Source: Stigmatella aurantiaca DW4/3-1 (GTDB lineage Bacteria > Myxococcota > Myxococcia > Myxococcales > Myxococcaceae). Taken from it: 64,000 nucleotides of DNA. Numbering within the stretch: position 1 is the stretch's first letter; every line of letters starts with the position of its first letter. Position numbers and translations under genes: made by a program. The notes under the pieces are model-generated. The model had not been told where the DNA came from and did no database searches. It saw only the letters and a program-made list of their open reading frames with translations. Of this stretch, positions 19,218-26,759 are shown one piece after another. The stretch lies in contig NC_014623.1 in assembly GCF_000165485.1 (NCBI RefSeq), positions 1,259,501 to 1,323,500 on the forward strand. Reading direction: 5' to 3'.

Positions 19218-19835
19218 ATGGACCTTATGAACGGTCGCTGGGCAGCACTGCTTATCGTTTGGGTATGCCTCCCCGCCGTGGCTTTACCCTCAGATCGGAC
19301 AGCACTTGCGTTTGCTCACCACGGTTCTGCTGGTCAACTCCCCCGTGTTCCAGAACTGCTGAGCCATACCCTGTTGTTGCAGTTGCCAGACTCCCTGCGA
19401 ATCAAAATGGTAGCAGCGCTGGCTCGGGGGGAACTCGCAACTGCCATTGCCTTGTGGGAAGCCCAAATGGGGCGCAAGGCTCCAGAGTGGCTTCGCGCTT
19501 TTCAAGGTGCGTTCAGCGAAGCAAATCAAAAGGCAGGGCCTTGCGTCGCTGTTGCCAGAAACATCTTTGAAGGGTTCAAACGGCTTGGCGAGCGCCCTTC
19601 ATACCTGCGGTTTACTGCCGAAGGTTCTCGCTTCCTTGGCTTCGAGATGCGCGCGGGCGAGCCGCGTTCTACGATTCAGGTGAGTGAGCGTTGGTTTCAT
19701 GTCACCGTTCAGGTCAAGGATCGTATCTACGATGCCTTCACAGGGCCCAAGGGACTTCCACTCACCGAGTACATCGAGCGGCTGTCCACGGAGCCAGGAG
19801 CTACCCTGACGAGGCAGATCGTAGAGAGCCCATGA
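19218..19835 (+). CDS. secreted papain-fold protein, toxin-like
   Basis: This 205-residue protein has a signal peptide (to about residue 22) and a C-terminal half resembling papain-fold polymorphic-toxin domains: AGPCVAVAR (Cys109 at a helix start), ERWFHVTVQV (His161) and RIYDAFTGPKG (Asp172), in the Cys-His-Asp order expected of a papain-like triad. Such domains act as proteases or deamidases in contact-dependent or secreted toxins. Codon use and GC are lower than in the upstream TadE block, hinting at transfer. A convergent small gene ends 22 bp away and could be a partner. Activity and toxicity are inferred. Confidence 0.55.
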   Translation: MDLMNGRWAALLIVWVCLPAVALPSDRTALAFAHHGSAGQLPRVPELLSHTLLLQLPDSLRIKMVAALARGELATAIALWEAQMGRKAPEWLRAFQGAFSEANQKAGPCVAVARNIFEGFKRLGERPSYLRFTAEGSRFLGFEMRAGEPRSTIQVSERWFHVTVQVKDRIYDAFTGPKGLPLTEYIERLSTEPGATLTRQIVESP

Positions 19836-19857
19836 GCGTGGCCCGTAGTCCCACACC

Positions 19858-20190
19858 CTACGTGCCCGTGGATACTGCGAATTCGGCTCCTTCACTGGAC
19901 AGGAACTGCTCAAGGAGCCTGATGATTTCGCCGAGCGTCCGGTCGAGGTCGCTTCCGCACGCCTCAAAGATGTGCTTGCCCCACCACATGGATGAGTGCC
20001 GCCAATCCAAGTGATCTGAGTAGAGCCATTCCTCGAAGCGTGCATGCTGACCAGGTTTACCGGAATCCATTAGCGCAGATTCATAACCATGAATGAACAA
20101 GAACAGGTGTTCGAGAGAGAATTGGGGCGAGTACATCTGGGGGCGCTCACAGATGCTCCGAAGACGGATGAAGAGATTCCCCTGGGTCAT
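19858..20190 (-). CDS. hypothetical protein, candidate immunity partner
   Basis: This 110-residue acidic protein has no signal peptide. Motifs such as RSICERPQMYSP, SLEHLFLFIHGYESAL and FEEWLYS, and the helical C-terminal LGEIIRLLEQFL, recall small SMI1/Imm-type cytoplasmic proteins found beside toxins. The ATG at 20190 was chosen (AAGGA upstream) although the frame is open to 20361. It converges on the papain-fold gene with 22 bp between stops. The immunity role is inference from location only. Confidence 0.5.
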   Translation of the reverse strand: MTQGNLFIRLRSICERPQMYSPQFSLEHLFLFIHGYESALMDSGKPGQHARFEEWLYSDHLDWRHSSMWWGKHIFEACGSDLDRTLGEIIRLLEQFLSSEGAEFAVSTGT

Positions 20191-20542
20191 GGCTCTCAGT
20201 GTCCTTCCTAAGTCCGCTTGATGGAAGGGCCAACTACCTGCATCTGCTGGCATGCCCCTGCATGGTCTCTGTCCGGCAAGCGATGGATCATTGGAGGCAT
20301 GTTTCAGAGCTTGGAGTCCTCGTAGAGTGACGAAGGGCAAGCGACGCGAGAACGAAGCCATCGAGGATACCGCTCTGATGTGCCGAGAACTGTCCTGCCC
20401 TGACGGATTGCATCCGCGGTGTCTGAACGGCTCGCGATTCGCCCTATGCCTACACTCCGAGGAAGGGGCAAGGACTCAGAACTGTTCAGGTTTTGGATGC
20501 CCGTAGTCCAACAAGGTGGCATGTGACATACGCTCCGGGACG
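20191..20542. other. gene-free stretch between the immunity candidate and kinase 2
   Basis: About 350 bp with composition closer to 55-58% GC than the surrounding coding DNA. No convincing reading frame, repeat or RNA was recognised. It must contain the divergent promoters of the two flanking genes. Confidence 0.5.
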
Positions 20543-21880
20543 GTGAATCCGGTCTCCATCCCCGCTGATTTCGAAATTGGCCCCTGGCGCCTGCTGCGCC
20601 TGCGCGGCTGGGGCGCCTATGGCGTCGTCTACCAAGTGGAGCACGCTGGCCTGGAGGGCCCCTTCGCCCTGAAGCTGGCGATCCATGCGTGGGACCCGCG
20701 CTTCGAGCGGGAAGGAGAACTGCTCACGCGCCTGCGCCATCCGCATGTGCCCAGGCTCCAGGCCCAGGGGCAGTGGACGCCGCCAGGAGGGAAGGTGTTT
20801 CCGTACCTCGTGATGGAGTGGGTGGAAGGCGTGACGCTGTACGAATGGGCCGCCGCCCATCCGCTGACCTCCCGCCAAGCGCTGAGGCTGTTGGCCCAGG
20901 TGGCCCGGGCCCTGGAGGCCACCCATGCCGTGCAGGGCGTGCACCGGGACGTGAAGGGGGGCAACGTGCTGGTGCGCTCGGACGCCAGCGTGGTGCTGAT
21001 GGACTTCGGCTCCGGACATTACCGAGGTGCGCCCAAGCTGACCCACCACATGCCCCCTCCGGGGACGGCGCAGTACCGCAGTCCGGAGTCGCTGCGCTTC
21101 CAATGGGAGTGGCGGCATGACGCGACGGCGCACTACGAGGCCCAGCCAGCGGATGATGTGTATGCCCTGGGAATGACAGCCTACCGCCTGGTCACCGGCC
21201 GATATCCTCCCAGCGCGTCGAGGATTGAAGAAGGCCCGGAGGGGGCCCGGCTCATCCAGACCGAGCTCATTCCACCTGGGGAGTGGGCCACTGCGTGTCC
21301 GGAACTGGAGGCGCTCATCCGGCAGATGGTGTCCCTCGACCCTTCGAGGCGAGGGAGCGCGGCGGAAGTGGCCCGGGCTCTGGAGCGGGCGGCGAGGAAG
21401 GCTGGCCGCCCAGCGGATGTGCCCATCACATCGGGTCCGTCTCGGGCGCGGAACTCGAAAGAGACGCGCATGGGCGCTTTGCGCCTGGGTGGGTGGCGGC
21501 TCTCCGGGCTCGCAGCGGCCCTTGCTGTCCTGCTGGCCACCGGGGTGTGGTGGACGGTCGAGGGGGTGCCCTCCATGGCAGTTCAGAGTTTCCAGGAGGA
21601 CGCGGCCACCGGACTCGCGGACGAGGCGCTTTCATCCGTTGAGGACGGAGGGGCGCCTGCACGGGAGCCAGGAGGGATGGGGCTCGACATGCCCCGGAAG
21701 CCCTTCCCAGGGCAGAGCCGTCCTCCCTGCGAGAAGTCTGAAGCCGAGATCAATGGAGGGTGCTGGGGGCGCTTGAGCGATGTGGCCCCGCCGTGCGGGG
21801 CCCGCTCCTACGAGTGGAACCGGGGGTGTTACCTGCCGGTTCTGGAGCCGCCCCGGCCCGCGACGTCCGCCCCTCGGTGA
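20543..21880 (+). CDS. membrane-anchored Ser/Thr protein kinase
   Basis: This kinase of about 445 residues has the glycine loop RLRGWGAYGVVYQVE, FALKLA (Lys), HRDVKGGNVL, MDFGSG and an activation segment ending GTAQYRSPESL. A single membrane helix (LAAALAVLLATGVWW) follows, and a short outside tail carries INGGCWGRLSDVAPPCG and a Cys-rich end, as in many myxobacterial kinases. The start is uncertain: GTG codons at 20543 (used here) and 20516 both lack a good ribosome site. The last 131 bp overlap the 3' end of the convergent thiaminase gene. Confidence 0.88.
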   Translation: MNPVSIPADFEIGPWRLLRLRGWGAYGVVYQVEHAGLEGPFALKLAIHAWDPRFEREGELLTRLRHPHVPRLQAQGQWTPPGGKVFPYLVMEWVEGVTLYEWAAAHPLTSRQALRLLAQVARALEATHAVQGVHRDVKGGNVLVRSDASVVLMDFGSGHYRGAPKLTHHMPPPGTAQYRSPESLRFQWEWRHDATAHYEAQPADDVYALGMTAYRLVTGRYPPSASRIEEGPEGARLIQTELIPPGEWATACPELEALIRQMVSLDPSRRGSAAEVARALERAARKAGRPADVPITSGPSRARNSKETRMGALRLGGWRLSGLAAALAVLLATGVWWTVEGVPSMAVQSFQEDAATGLADEALSSVEDGGAPAREPGGMGLDMPRKPFPGQSRPPCEKSEAEINGGCWGRLSDVAPPCGARSYEWNRGCYLPVLEPPRPATSAPR

Positions 21881-23153
21881 GGGGGCCGCCGCTCGGGAAC
21901 AGAAATGATACCGAGGAAGGAGTGAGGGCCTGCTGGACGGCATCCCCCAGAGCTGTTTTGTGTTCTGGGAATCCCTGATTGGGAAAGGGTTGTGCGCTGT
22001 GAACGATGGGCAGGAACTGCTGATACATCGCGTCGGAAGCTGCGGGTTGGACCTCGTAGAAGGCCTTGTTGGCCTGAAGCAGGTACCGGGGAATCGAGAC
22101 CTTCGGGGCGTCTTGGCTGAACGCGATCAGCGAGCGCACCCTGGTGTCACTCATGAAGGCAGCGAACGCTTGAGCATCGGCCAGACACGGGCCGGTGCAG
22201 TTCGAGTTGAACACCAGCGCGTCAACGAAGATCACCGGACGTGTACCCACTCCGAGGGGTGCGGAGATCGCCGTCAGGGGTGGCAAGGGGCCACTGTTCG
22301 ACAGAATATTGAAAAGCTCTTCTGTGTAACCCATGAAGCCATTTGCCTTCTGCGTGGCGAAAACCTGCGCCGCGGCTCCTGGTTTCTTGAGTTGTCCATC
22401 CAAGCACGGATTGGAGGGAGTGCTCGTTGGCGAGAGCTTGGCGCAACTGCTGACAATCGGCTTGAAGACCGCCATGGTGGCGGGATCCACCGGCAGGTTG
22501 TAGGCAGGCGTGAGCGCACCCGGGTTGGTATCAGCCCATGCGTCAACGTAGGTGCCAGGAAGTGTCCACGATCCCTTGTAGTTCGCCACCAACGGCGCCT
22601 TGGACGGATCCATCTGCGTGAGAATCGAGAAGAGTGAGGAACCGCCAGTGGCGGCCTTGATCGCAGCGCTCCGGGAGTACACGACATTCGAGCAGAGATA
22701 CGTTGGGATGCCGTATGCGGTGTTGTCGATCGTTGCCGCATTCCAGGCTGTTTCCAGCACTCCAGGATTGCCCATCGATACGGGACCGATCCAATTCTTG
22801 GTGACAAGACTCCCCAGCAGCAACGTGTCCACCTCGACGACCTGGGCCGCGGCCGGAGCAGGGCCGAGCAACTGATTCAGCGTCCCGCCGTCACTGAGGT
22901 CGTATAGATCCATGTTTTGATCCATGACGATGGTGAGATCGATGTCTGGGTGCTGCTCCTTGAAGTTCTTCGTGAGGGTTTGGATGAGGCTCGCGAACTG
23001 ATCGTTCGCCGAGTCCGGAATATAGGGAAAGAGAACCGCCTTGAAAGGCCGGGGCGGCGCGGCCGGCTGACGGACCGCGTGCACGGCCGGGGCGCAGGCC
23101 CCCATGCAAAGAGCCAGTGTGTAAAGGCATGTCGCTTGGGCTAGACGGGACAT
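21750..23153 (-). CDS. thiamine pyridinylase (thiaminase I), exported
   Basis: This 467-residue protein has an N-terminal export signal with a lipobox-like LCMGAC, then a periplasmic-binding-protein-type fold typical of thiaminase I: FKAVLFPYIPDSANDQF, VVEVDTLLLGSLV, YGIPTYLCSNVVYS with the candidate nucleophile Cys154, and GFMGYTEEL with the candidate base Glu278. Thiaminase I replaces the thiazole of thiamine with another nucleophile and so destroys the vitamin. The ATG at 23153 has GGGAGAAAAGA before it. The last roughly 45 residues are low-complexity and antisense to the kinase gene, probably readthrough past a lost stop. It follows tenA and a small gene on the same strand. Confidence 0.85.
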   Translation of the reverse strand: MSRLAQATCLYTLALCMGACAPAVHAVRQPAAPPRPFKAVLFPYIPDSANDQFASLIQTLTKNFKEQHPDIDLTIVMDQNMDLYDLSDGGTLNQLLGPAPAAAQVVEVDTLLLGSLVTKNWIGPVSMGNPGVLETAWNAATIDNTAYGIPTYLCSNVVYSRSAAIKAATGGSSLFSILTQMDPSKAPLVANYKGSWTLPGTYVDAWADTNPGALTPAYNLPVDPATMAVFKPIVSSCAKLSPTSTPSNPCLDGQLKKPGAAAQVFATQKANGFMGYTEELFNILSNSGPLPPLTAISAPLGVGTRPVIFVDALVFNSNCTGPCLADAQAFAAFMSDTRVRSLIAFSQDAPKVSIPRYLLQANKAFYEVQPAASDAMYQQFLPIVHSAQPFPNQGFPEHKTALGDAVQQALTPSSVSFLFPSGGPLTEGRTSRAGAAPEPAGNTPGSTRRSGPRTAGPHRSSAPSTLH

Positions 23154-23206
23154 TCTTTTCTCCCTGTGGGGAGGTGGCGGCGGAGCAGGGCCCCCTCCAA
23201 CGTCAA

Positions 23207-23516
23207 CTACATGTTGCTGACACGGATCGTGGCGTTTTCCTCGGACGAGCCACTTGGCCCGGACGCCAAATCACTCTGGCCATAGGTGCCCTTCAAGGTC
23301 CGCACGCCCTCCTCGATCTCCTGGGCTCCTGACATGCCCGCTGAGAGCATGGAGGAGCGTGTAGAGCCCGAACAGGGTGATGCCATGATGCGCCCCGAGT
23401 TCGGCCTCGTTCCCTGGGATCTCATCCATGAAGGGTTCCACGACCTCGCTCAGCCCTGAACCCATGAGCGCAGAGGTCCAAGCACTCCTCATGATGTGAC
23501 GCAGCCGTTCACTCAT
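23207..23516 (-). CDS. small hypothetical protein, apparently frameshifted, between tenA and thiaminase I
   Basis: A strong ribosome site (GGAAGG, 6 nt spacing) precedes the ATG at 23516, and the frame runs 81 residues to 23271 (SEVVEPFMDEIPGNEAELG...). From about 23336 a second frame starting ATG at 23335 (MSGAQEIEEGVRTLKGTYGQ...) looks equally protein-like and ends at 23207. Skipping one C in GGGCATG would fuse the two into about 102 residues. Either the gene is frameshifted, or there are two tiny overlapping genes. No family was recognised. It lies in the thiaminase operon. Confidence 0.45.
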
Positions 23517-23543
23517 GGTTTTCCTTCCACCGGGAACGATTCT

Positions 23544-24290
23544 TTACGCGGTCGCGGTGATTCTCGCGGGCTCCAGCAAGAGGGGGTCCTGCTTGCAAGC
23601 AGAGCGGAAGAAGTTGCACTCGCCCAGCATGCACGTCCTGTAGACCGAGAGGGCACGCCCCTCGTCGAGGTGGTGGGCGTGTGCATCCACGAACGCTTCG
23701 AGCCGGCACGCGCCCGTATCGCTCGTATTGCCCGTAATCCAGAAGCTGTAGAGGTTGCCTGGTCCGGCATCTCCGATCATCTGGTTGGCCAGCCAGGACC
23801 ACAAACGCTCGCAAGGAATCATGGCGACGATGGCGTAGAGAGGCTCGTCGTTGGCGGCCACCATCGATTCGAAGTCCGAGTACGCCTTGGCGGCAGGGGA
23901 GAGCGAGAGTGCGTTGGGCTCCCGGATGTGCCATAAGGCAAAGGTCTGCTGGTTGTACTTGGCGTAGCCATCCCGGCGGGCCTCGACGAACGCCTTCAGG
24001 TCCGGCCGGGTGATCCGGCTGGCCAGGACTTCGTAGTCTCTCTGTGCCTGATAGCAATAGACGGCATCCTGGATTGTGTATTGACCAAAGCTGTTGGGGT
24101 CCAAACTTCCGTGCTTGATGCCCTGGATGAAGGTGCTGCCCAGGGCCTCCTGCGCGACGTCTTGGGTGCGTGCCCACAGTTCTTTCGAGAGGGATTCCCC
24201 TCGTTGTGGCGCCGGGGTGTCGAGGCGGTTGGCGGTGGAGAGTTGCGCGCTCGATTTGCGAGGAGTGTCGAGGATGAGCCTGCTTGTCAT
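23544..24290 (-). CDS. tenA: TenA/thiaminase II family protein
   Basis: This 248-residue all-helical protein of the TenA/PqqC superfamily shows TFIQGIKHGSLDPNSFGQYTIQD (Asp75), MIPCERLWSW (Cys160, the usual nucleophile position) and LGECNFF (Glu224), matching the Asp/Cys/Glu set of TenA. TenA hydrolyses aminopyrimidine derivatives or thiamine, mostly in salvage of degraded thiamine. The ATG at 24290 has a purine-rich AGGAAGGGGGG before it. An N-terminal extension of about 35 residues is unusual. It is the first gene of the thiaminase operon; no TPP riboswitch (THI box) is visible upstream. Confidence 0.85.
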   Translation of the reverse strand: MTSRLILDTPRKSSAQLSTANRLDTPAPQRGESLSKELWARTQDVAQEALGSTFIQGIKHGSLDPNSFGQYTIQDAVYCYQAQRDYEVLASRITRPDLKAFVEARRDGYAKYNQQTFALWHIREPNALSLSPAAKAYSDFESMVAANDEPLYAIVAMIPCERLWSWLANQMIGDAGPGNLYSFWITGNTSDTGACRLEAFVDAHAHHLDEGRALSVYRTCMLGECNFFRSACKQDPLLLEPARITATA

Positions 24291-24473
24291 AGTGCCCCCC
24301 TTCCTATGGAAGGTTGACAGGATAGCACGCCGGGCCGCAGAAAGTCTCTCGGCAGCCTTGAACTGGATCGAGAACTTCTGGGAGCATCTGTAGCGCACCC
24401 ATTCAGTCGCACGCTGCTCAAGGGGCGTGAGGTGTTCTATTCAGATGCCGTCCGCGTGCACGGAGACAAGGCA

Positions 24474-25031
24474 ATGGCAGGAAACACGGAAAACAAGGGC
24501 GGACAGCGCGGGAGCCGTTGGCGGAGAGCGGTCTGGGGCACCGCAGCGTTCATCCTGTTGTTGCCCTTGCTGGCGATGCAGTTCACCGGCGAAGTGGCTT
24601 GGGGCCCGGCCGATTTCGCTATCTTCGGCGCCATGCTGTTCGCCGCCTGCGGCACCTACGAGATGGCAGCGAGGATGACGGGCAACACTGCTTACCGAGC
24701 CGCCGTTGGCGTTGCGCTCGCGGCCTCATTCATTCTCGTCTGGATGAACCTTGCCGTTGGCATCATCGGGAGTGAGGATAACCCCGCCAACTTGATGTAC
24801 GGCGGAGTCCTCGCCGTCGGGATCGGCGGTGCCATCCTGGCGCGCTTCCAGCCACACGGAATGGCACGCGCATTGGCCGGGACGGCGCTCGCTCAGGCGT
24901 TGGTCGCTGTGATCGCCGGATGGGGCTACACCTTGATCCTGACGGGGTTCTTCGTCGCGCTGTGGCTCACATCGGCCCGGCTTTTTCAGAAAGCGGCGCG
25001 GGAGCAAAGTCTCGCGGGCGCAGCGCCGTAG
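24474..25031 (+). CDS. multi-pass membrane protein, unknown function
   Basis: This 185-residue protein has five or six hydrophobic segments (AAFILLLPLLAMQF, FAIFGAMLFAACGTYEMAAR, AVGVALAASFILVWMNLAVGI, YGGVLAVGIGGAILA, ALVAVIAGWGYTLILTGFFVALWL). No family could be named. The ATG at 24474 (GGAGA upstream) is preferred over the earlier in-frame start at 24432. It is divergent from tenA across 183 bp, so it might be co-regulated, but a functional link is not shown. Confidence 0.65.
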   Translation: MAGNTENKGGQRGSRWRRAVWGTAAFILLLPLLAMQFTGEVAWGPADFAIFGAMLFAACGTYEMAARMTGNTAYRAAVGVALAASFILVWMNLAVGIIGSEDNPANLMYGGVLAVGIGGAILARFQPHGMARALAGTALAQALVAVIAGWGYTLILTGFFVALWLTSARLFQKAAREQSLAGAAP

Positions 25032-25534
25032 GTTGACTCGCGACGTGCGTTTTCAAGCTTGAGAGGCCATTGCGGTGCCTGGGCTTGCCCCGACTGGGTG
25101 GCTCTCCCGCGCTTTGCGTGGCGCGCGTTCTGAGGAGTTCACAAGGGCCTCGTGCAAGTCGCAGCCTTGAAGAACCTGTCTACTTGTCAGACAGGTTCGT
25201 GTCTTCCCCCGTCGGGAGGGGCGAAGCGGAGGCTCTTGGCGGGCAGCCAGACAAATGGAGTGGGTCCATGCTCTCGCTATTCCGCACATTCGGGGATTGT
25301 GCTTGGCGATCTCGAAGGCGCAGCGCCGGTCCGATGGATCAGGCGGTCCGTCCAAGCGCCTCAGATTCTTCCTGAATGCTCCCGAGCAGTTCAGGGAGCT
25401 GGACCTGCTCGCGAGTCACGGAATGAGCGTTGGACGCTGATGCTCATCAGGAGTTCGATGCGAGCAACGAGACCGATGCGCGCCGGAAGAGCTTGCGTGC
25501 GATTGCTCTCCGTCAGGGACAACCCCGATTCAGC
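25032..25534. other. 503-bp stretch without a recognisable gene
   Basis: No reading frame here has convincing codon use or similarity. The only structure seen is the perfect inverted repeat at 25172-25198. The stretch may be the scar of a lost regulator gene next to its operator, but no protein remnant could be recognised on either strand. Confidence 0.5.
25172..25198. promoter_or_regulatory. 10-bp perfect inverted repeat, TetR-operator-like
   Basis: GAACCTGTCT (25172-25181) and AGACAGGTTC (25189-25198) are exact reverse complements around a 7-nt centre. Arm length and the ACCTGTC/GACAGGT core resemble TetR-family operators. It lacks a T-run, so an intrinsic terminator is less likely. No regulator or target gene starts next to it. 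Confidence 0.5.
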
Positions 25535-26116
25535 TCAGGACACGACAGGAATGGCCTGGATATCCATCTCGATTTCGATGCGCTCTCCGACGAGCCATCC
25601 GCCGTTGTCGAGCACCTTGTTCCAGCGAATGCCGTAGTCCGCCCGGTTGATCGAGGACCGGGCCGTATACAGGAGCCGCTGCCGGCCCCAGGGATCCTTG
25701 GAACTGGCGGTGTGGCGCGCCTCGAAGATGACCGGCTGGGTGATGTTCCGGATGGTCAACGACCCATGCAGCCGGAACCCCGAACCGCCAGTGGGTTCTG
25801 TTCTCGAACTCCGGAAGATGATCTTCGGCGCATTCTCGGCGTCGAGGAAATCGGCCGAGCGCAGGTGCGCGTCCCGTTCCGGAGACCCCGTATAGATGCT
25901 GGCCGCATCCGCGCTCACTTCGACCTCTCCTTGGGTCGGCTGGTCCGTGTTCACCCGGAGGGTGCCGGTGAGTTTTTCGAACCGGCCGTGCACCCGGGCC
26001 ACCACCATGTGACGGGCGGTGAACAGAATGGAGGAGTGTGCGGGGTCGACCGTCCACGTGGCGTGCTGCGTGGGCAGTTGCGGCGAGGGTGCTCGGCCTA
26101 AAGAGGGATGGATCAT
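25535..26116 (-). CDS. YceI-family lipid-binding-like protein
   Basis: This 193-residue protein is a YceI-type lipocalin-like barrel: WTVDPAHSSILFTARHMVVARVHGRFE, DAHLRSADFLDAENAP, GSLTIRNITQPVIFEA and INRADYGIRWNK are all hallmark segments. YceI proteins bind isoprenoid or other lipids; physiological roles vary. No signal peptide is visible, so it appears cytoplasmic, unlike E. coli YceI. It stands alone, with 235 bp to the divergent secreted-protein gene. Confidence 0.88.
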   Translation of the reverse strand: MIHPSLGRAPSPQLPTQHATWTVDPAHSSILFTARHMVVARVHGRFEKLTGTLRVNTDQPTQGEVEVSADAASIYTGSPERDAHLRSADFLDAENAPKIIFRSSRTEPTGGSGFRLHGSLTIRNITQPVIFEARHTASSKDPWGRQRLLYTARSSINRADYGIRWNKVLDNGGWLVGERIEIEMDIQAIPVVS

Positions 26117-26351
26117 GATCGGTGTCGAGCAGTGAGGAGTGCGAGAGGCTCAACACACAGTAGGGCTTCGAATCCCATGCGGAAGCCCCAGGGCCACAAT
26201 GGAATCGGGCCTCTGTGGGGTAGTGAGCATGTGTCCGTGGGCCTCACGCTGGGTGAATGCGAGACGGGGGAAGGACGCGAAAAGGGGGAAGCTCCGGGAA
26301 TAAGGGATGGGCGCGGCGTACCCCTCCCGGACCATTTCCACGGAGACTCAC

Positions 26352-26759
26352 ATGGGAACCATGAAGAACGTCGTGAAGGGGCTGGGACTGGGCGCGGTGC
26401 TGCTGGCGGGGACGGGGGCGTTGGCGGGCGCCAAGTATGCGCGTCCCGTTTATGTGTCCACCAGTTCGAGCGGCGGGTACGCCTATGGCTCCCTGGGCTC
26501 GGCCCGGAACAGCACGGACGCGAACCAGTACATTGGCTGCACCACCAGCACCGGCAGCTCCGGTGAGCAGATCATGAACTGTTTCGCCAGGACGGGGGGC
26601 GGCATCTCCGCCTCTTGTACCTCCTCTGCGTCGGCGCTGGTGAATGCGGCCCGCTCGGTGACGGCCGACGCGTACATCGACTTCCGGTGGGACGGCTCCG
26701 GGGCGTGCACCCAGCTGACCGTCACCCATGCGTCTTACATTCAGCCCACTGAGCCATGA
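26352..26759 (+). CDS. small secreted hypothetical protein
   Basis: This 135-residue protein has a clear signal peptide (VKGLGLGAVLLAGTGALAGA) and a mature part rich in Ser, Thr, Tyr and Gly with four Cys, probably disulfide-bonded (YIGCTTSTGSS, NCFARTGG, SCTSSASALV, GACTQLTV). No known family was recognised. The ATG at 26352 was chosen because it opens the signal peptide. Its last 19 bp overlap the convergent acyltransferase gene. Confidence 0.7.
   Translation: MGTMKNVVKGLGLGAVLLAGTGALAGAKYARPVYVSTSSSGGYAYGSLGSARNSTDANQYIGCTTSTGSSGEQIMNCFARTGGGISASCTSSASALVNAARSVTADAYIDFRWDGSGACTQLTVTHASYIQPTEP

Noticed and set aside
24291-24473. Possible TPP riboswitch upstream of tenA
   Set aside because: No CTGAGA element or downstream THI-box partner sequence is present on either strand of the 183-bp gap.
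25053-25355. Possible TetR regulator remnant next to the inverted repeat
   Set aside because: Both strands were read for a helix-turn-helix N-terminus; no recognisable TetR residues were found.
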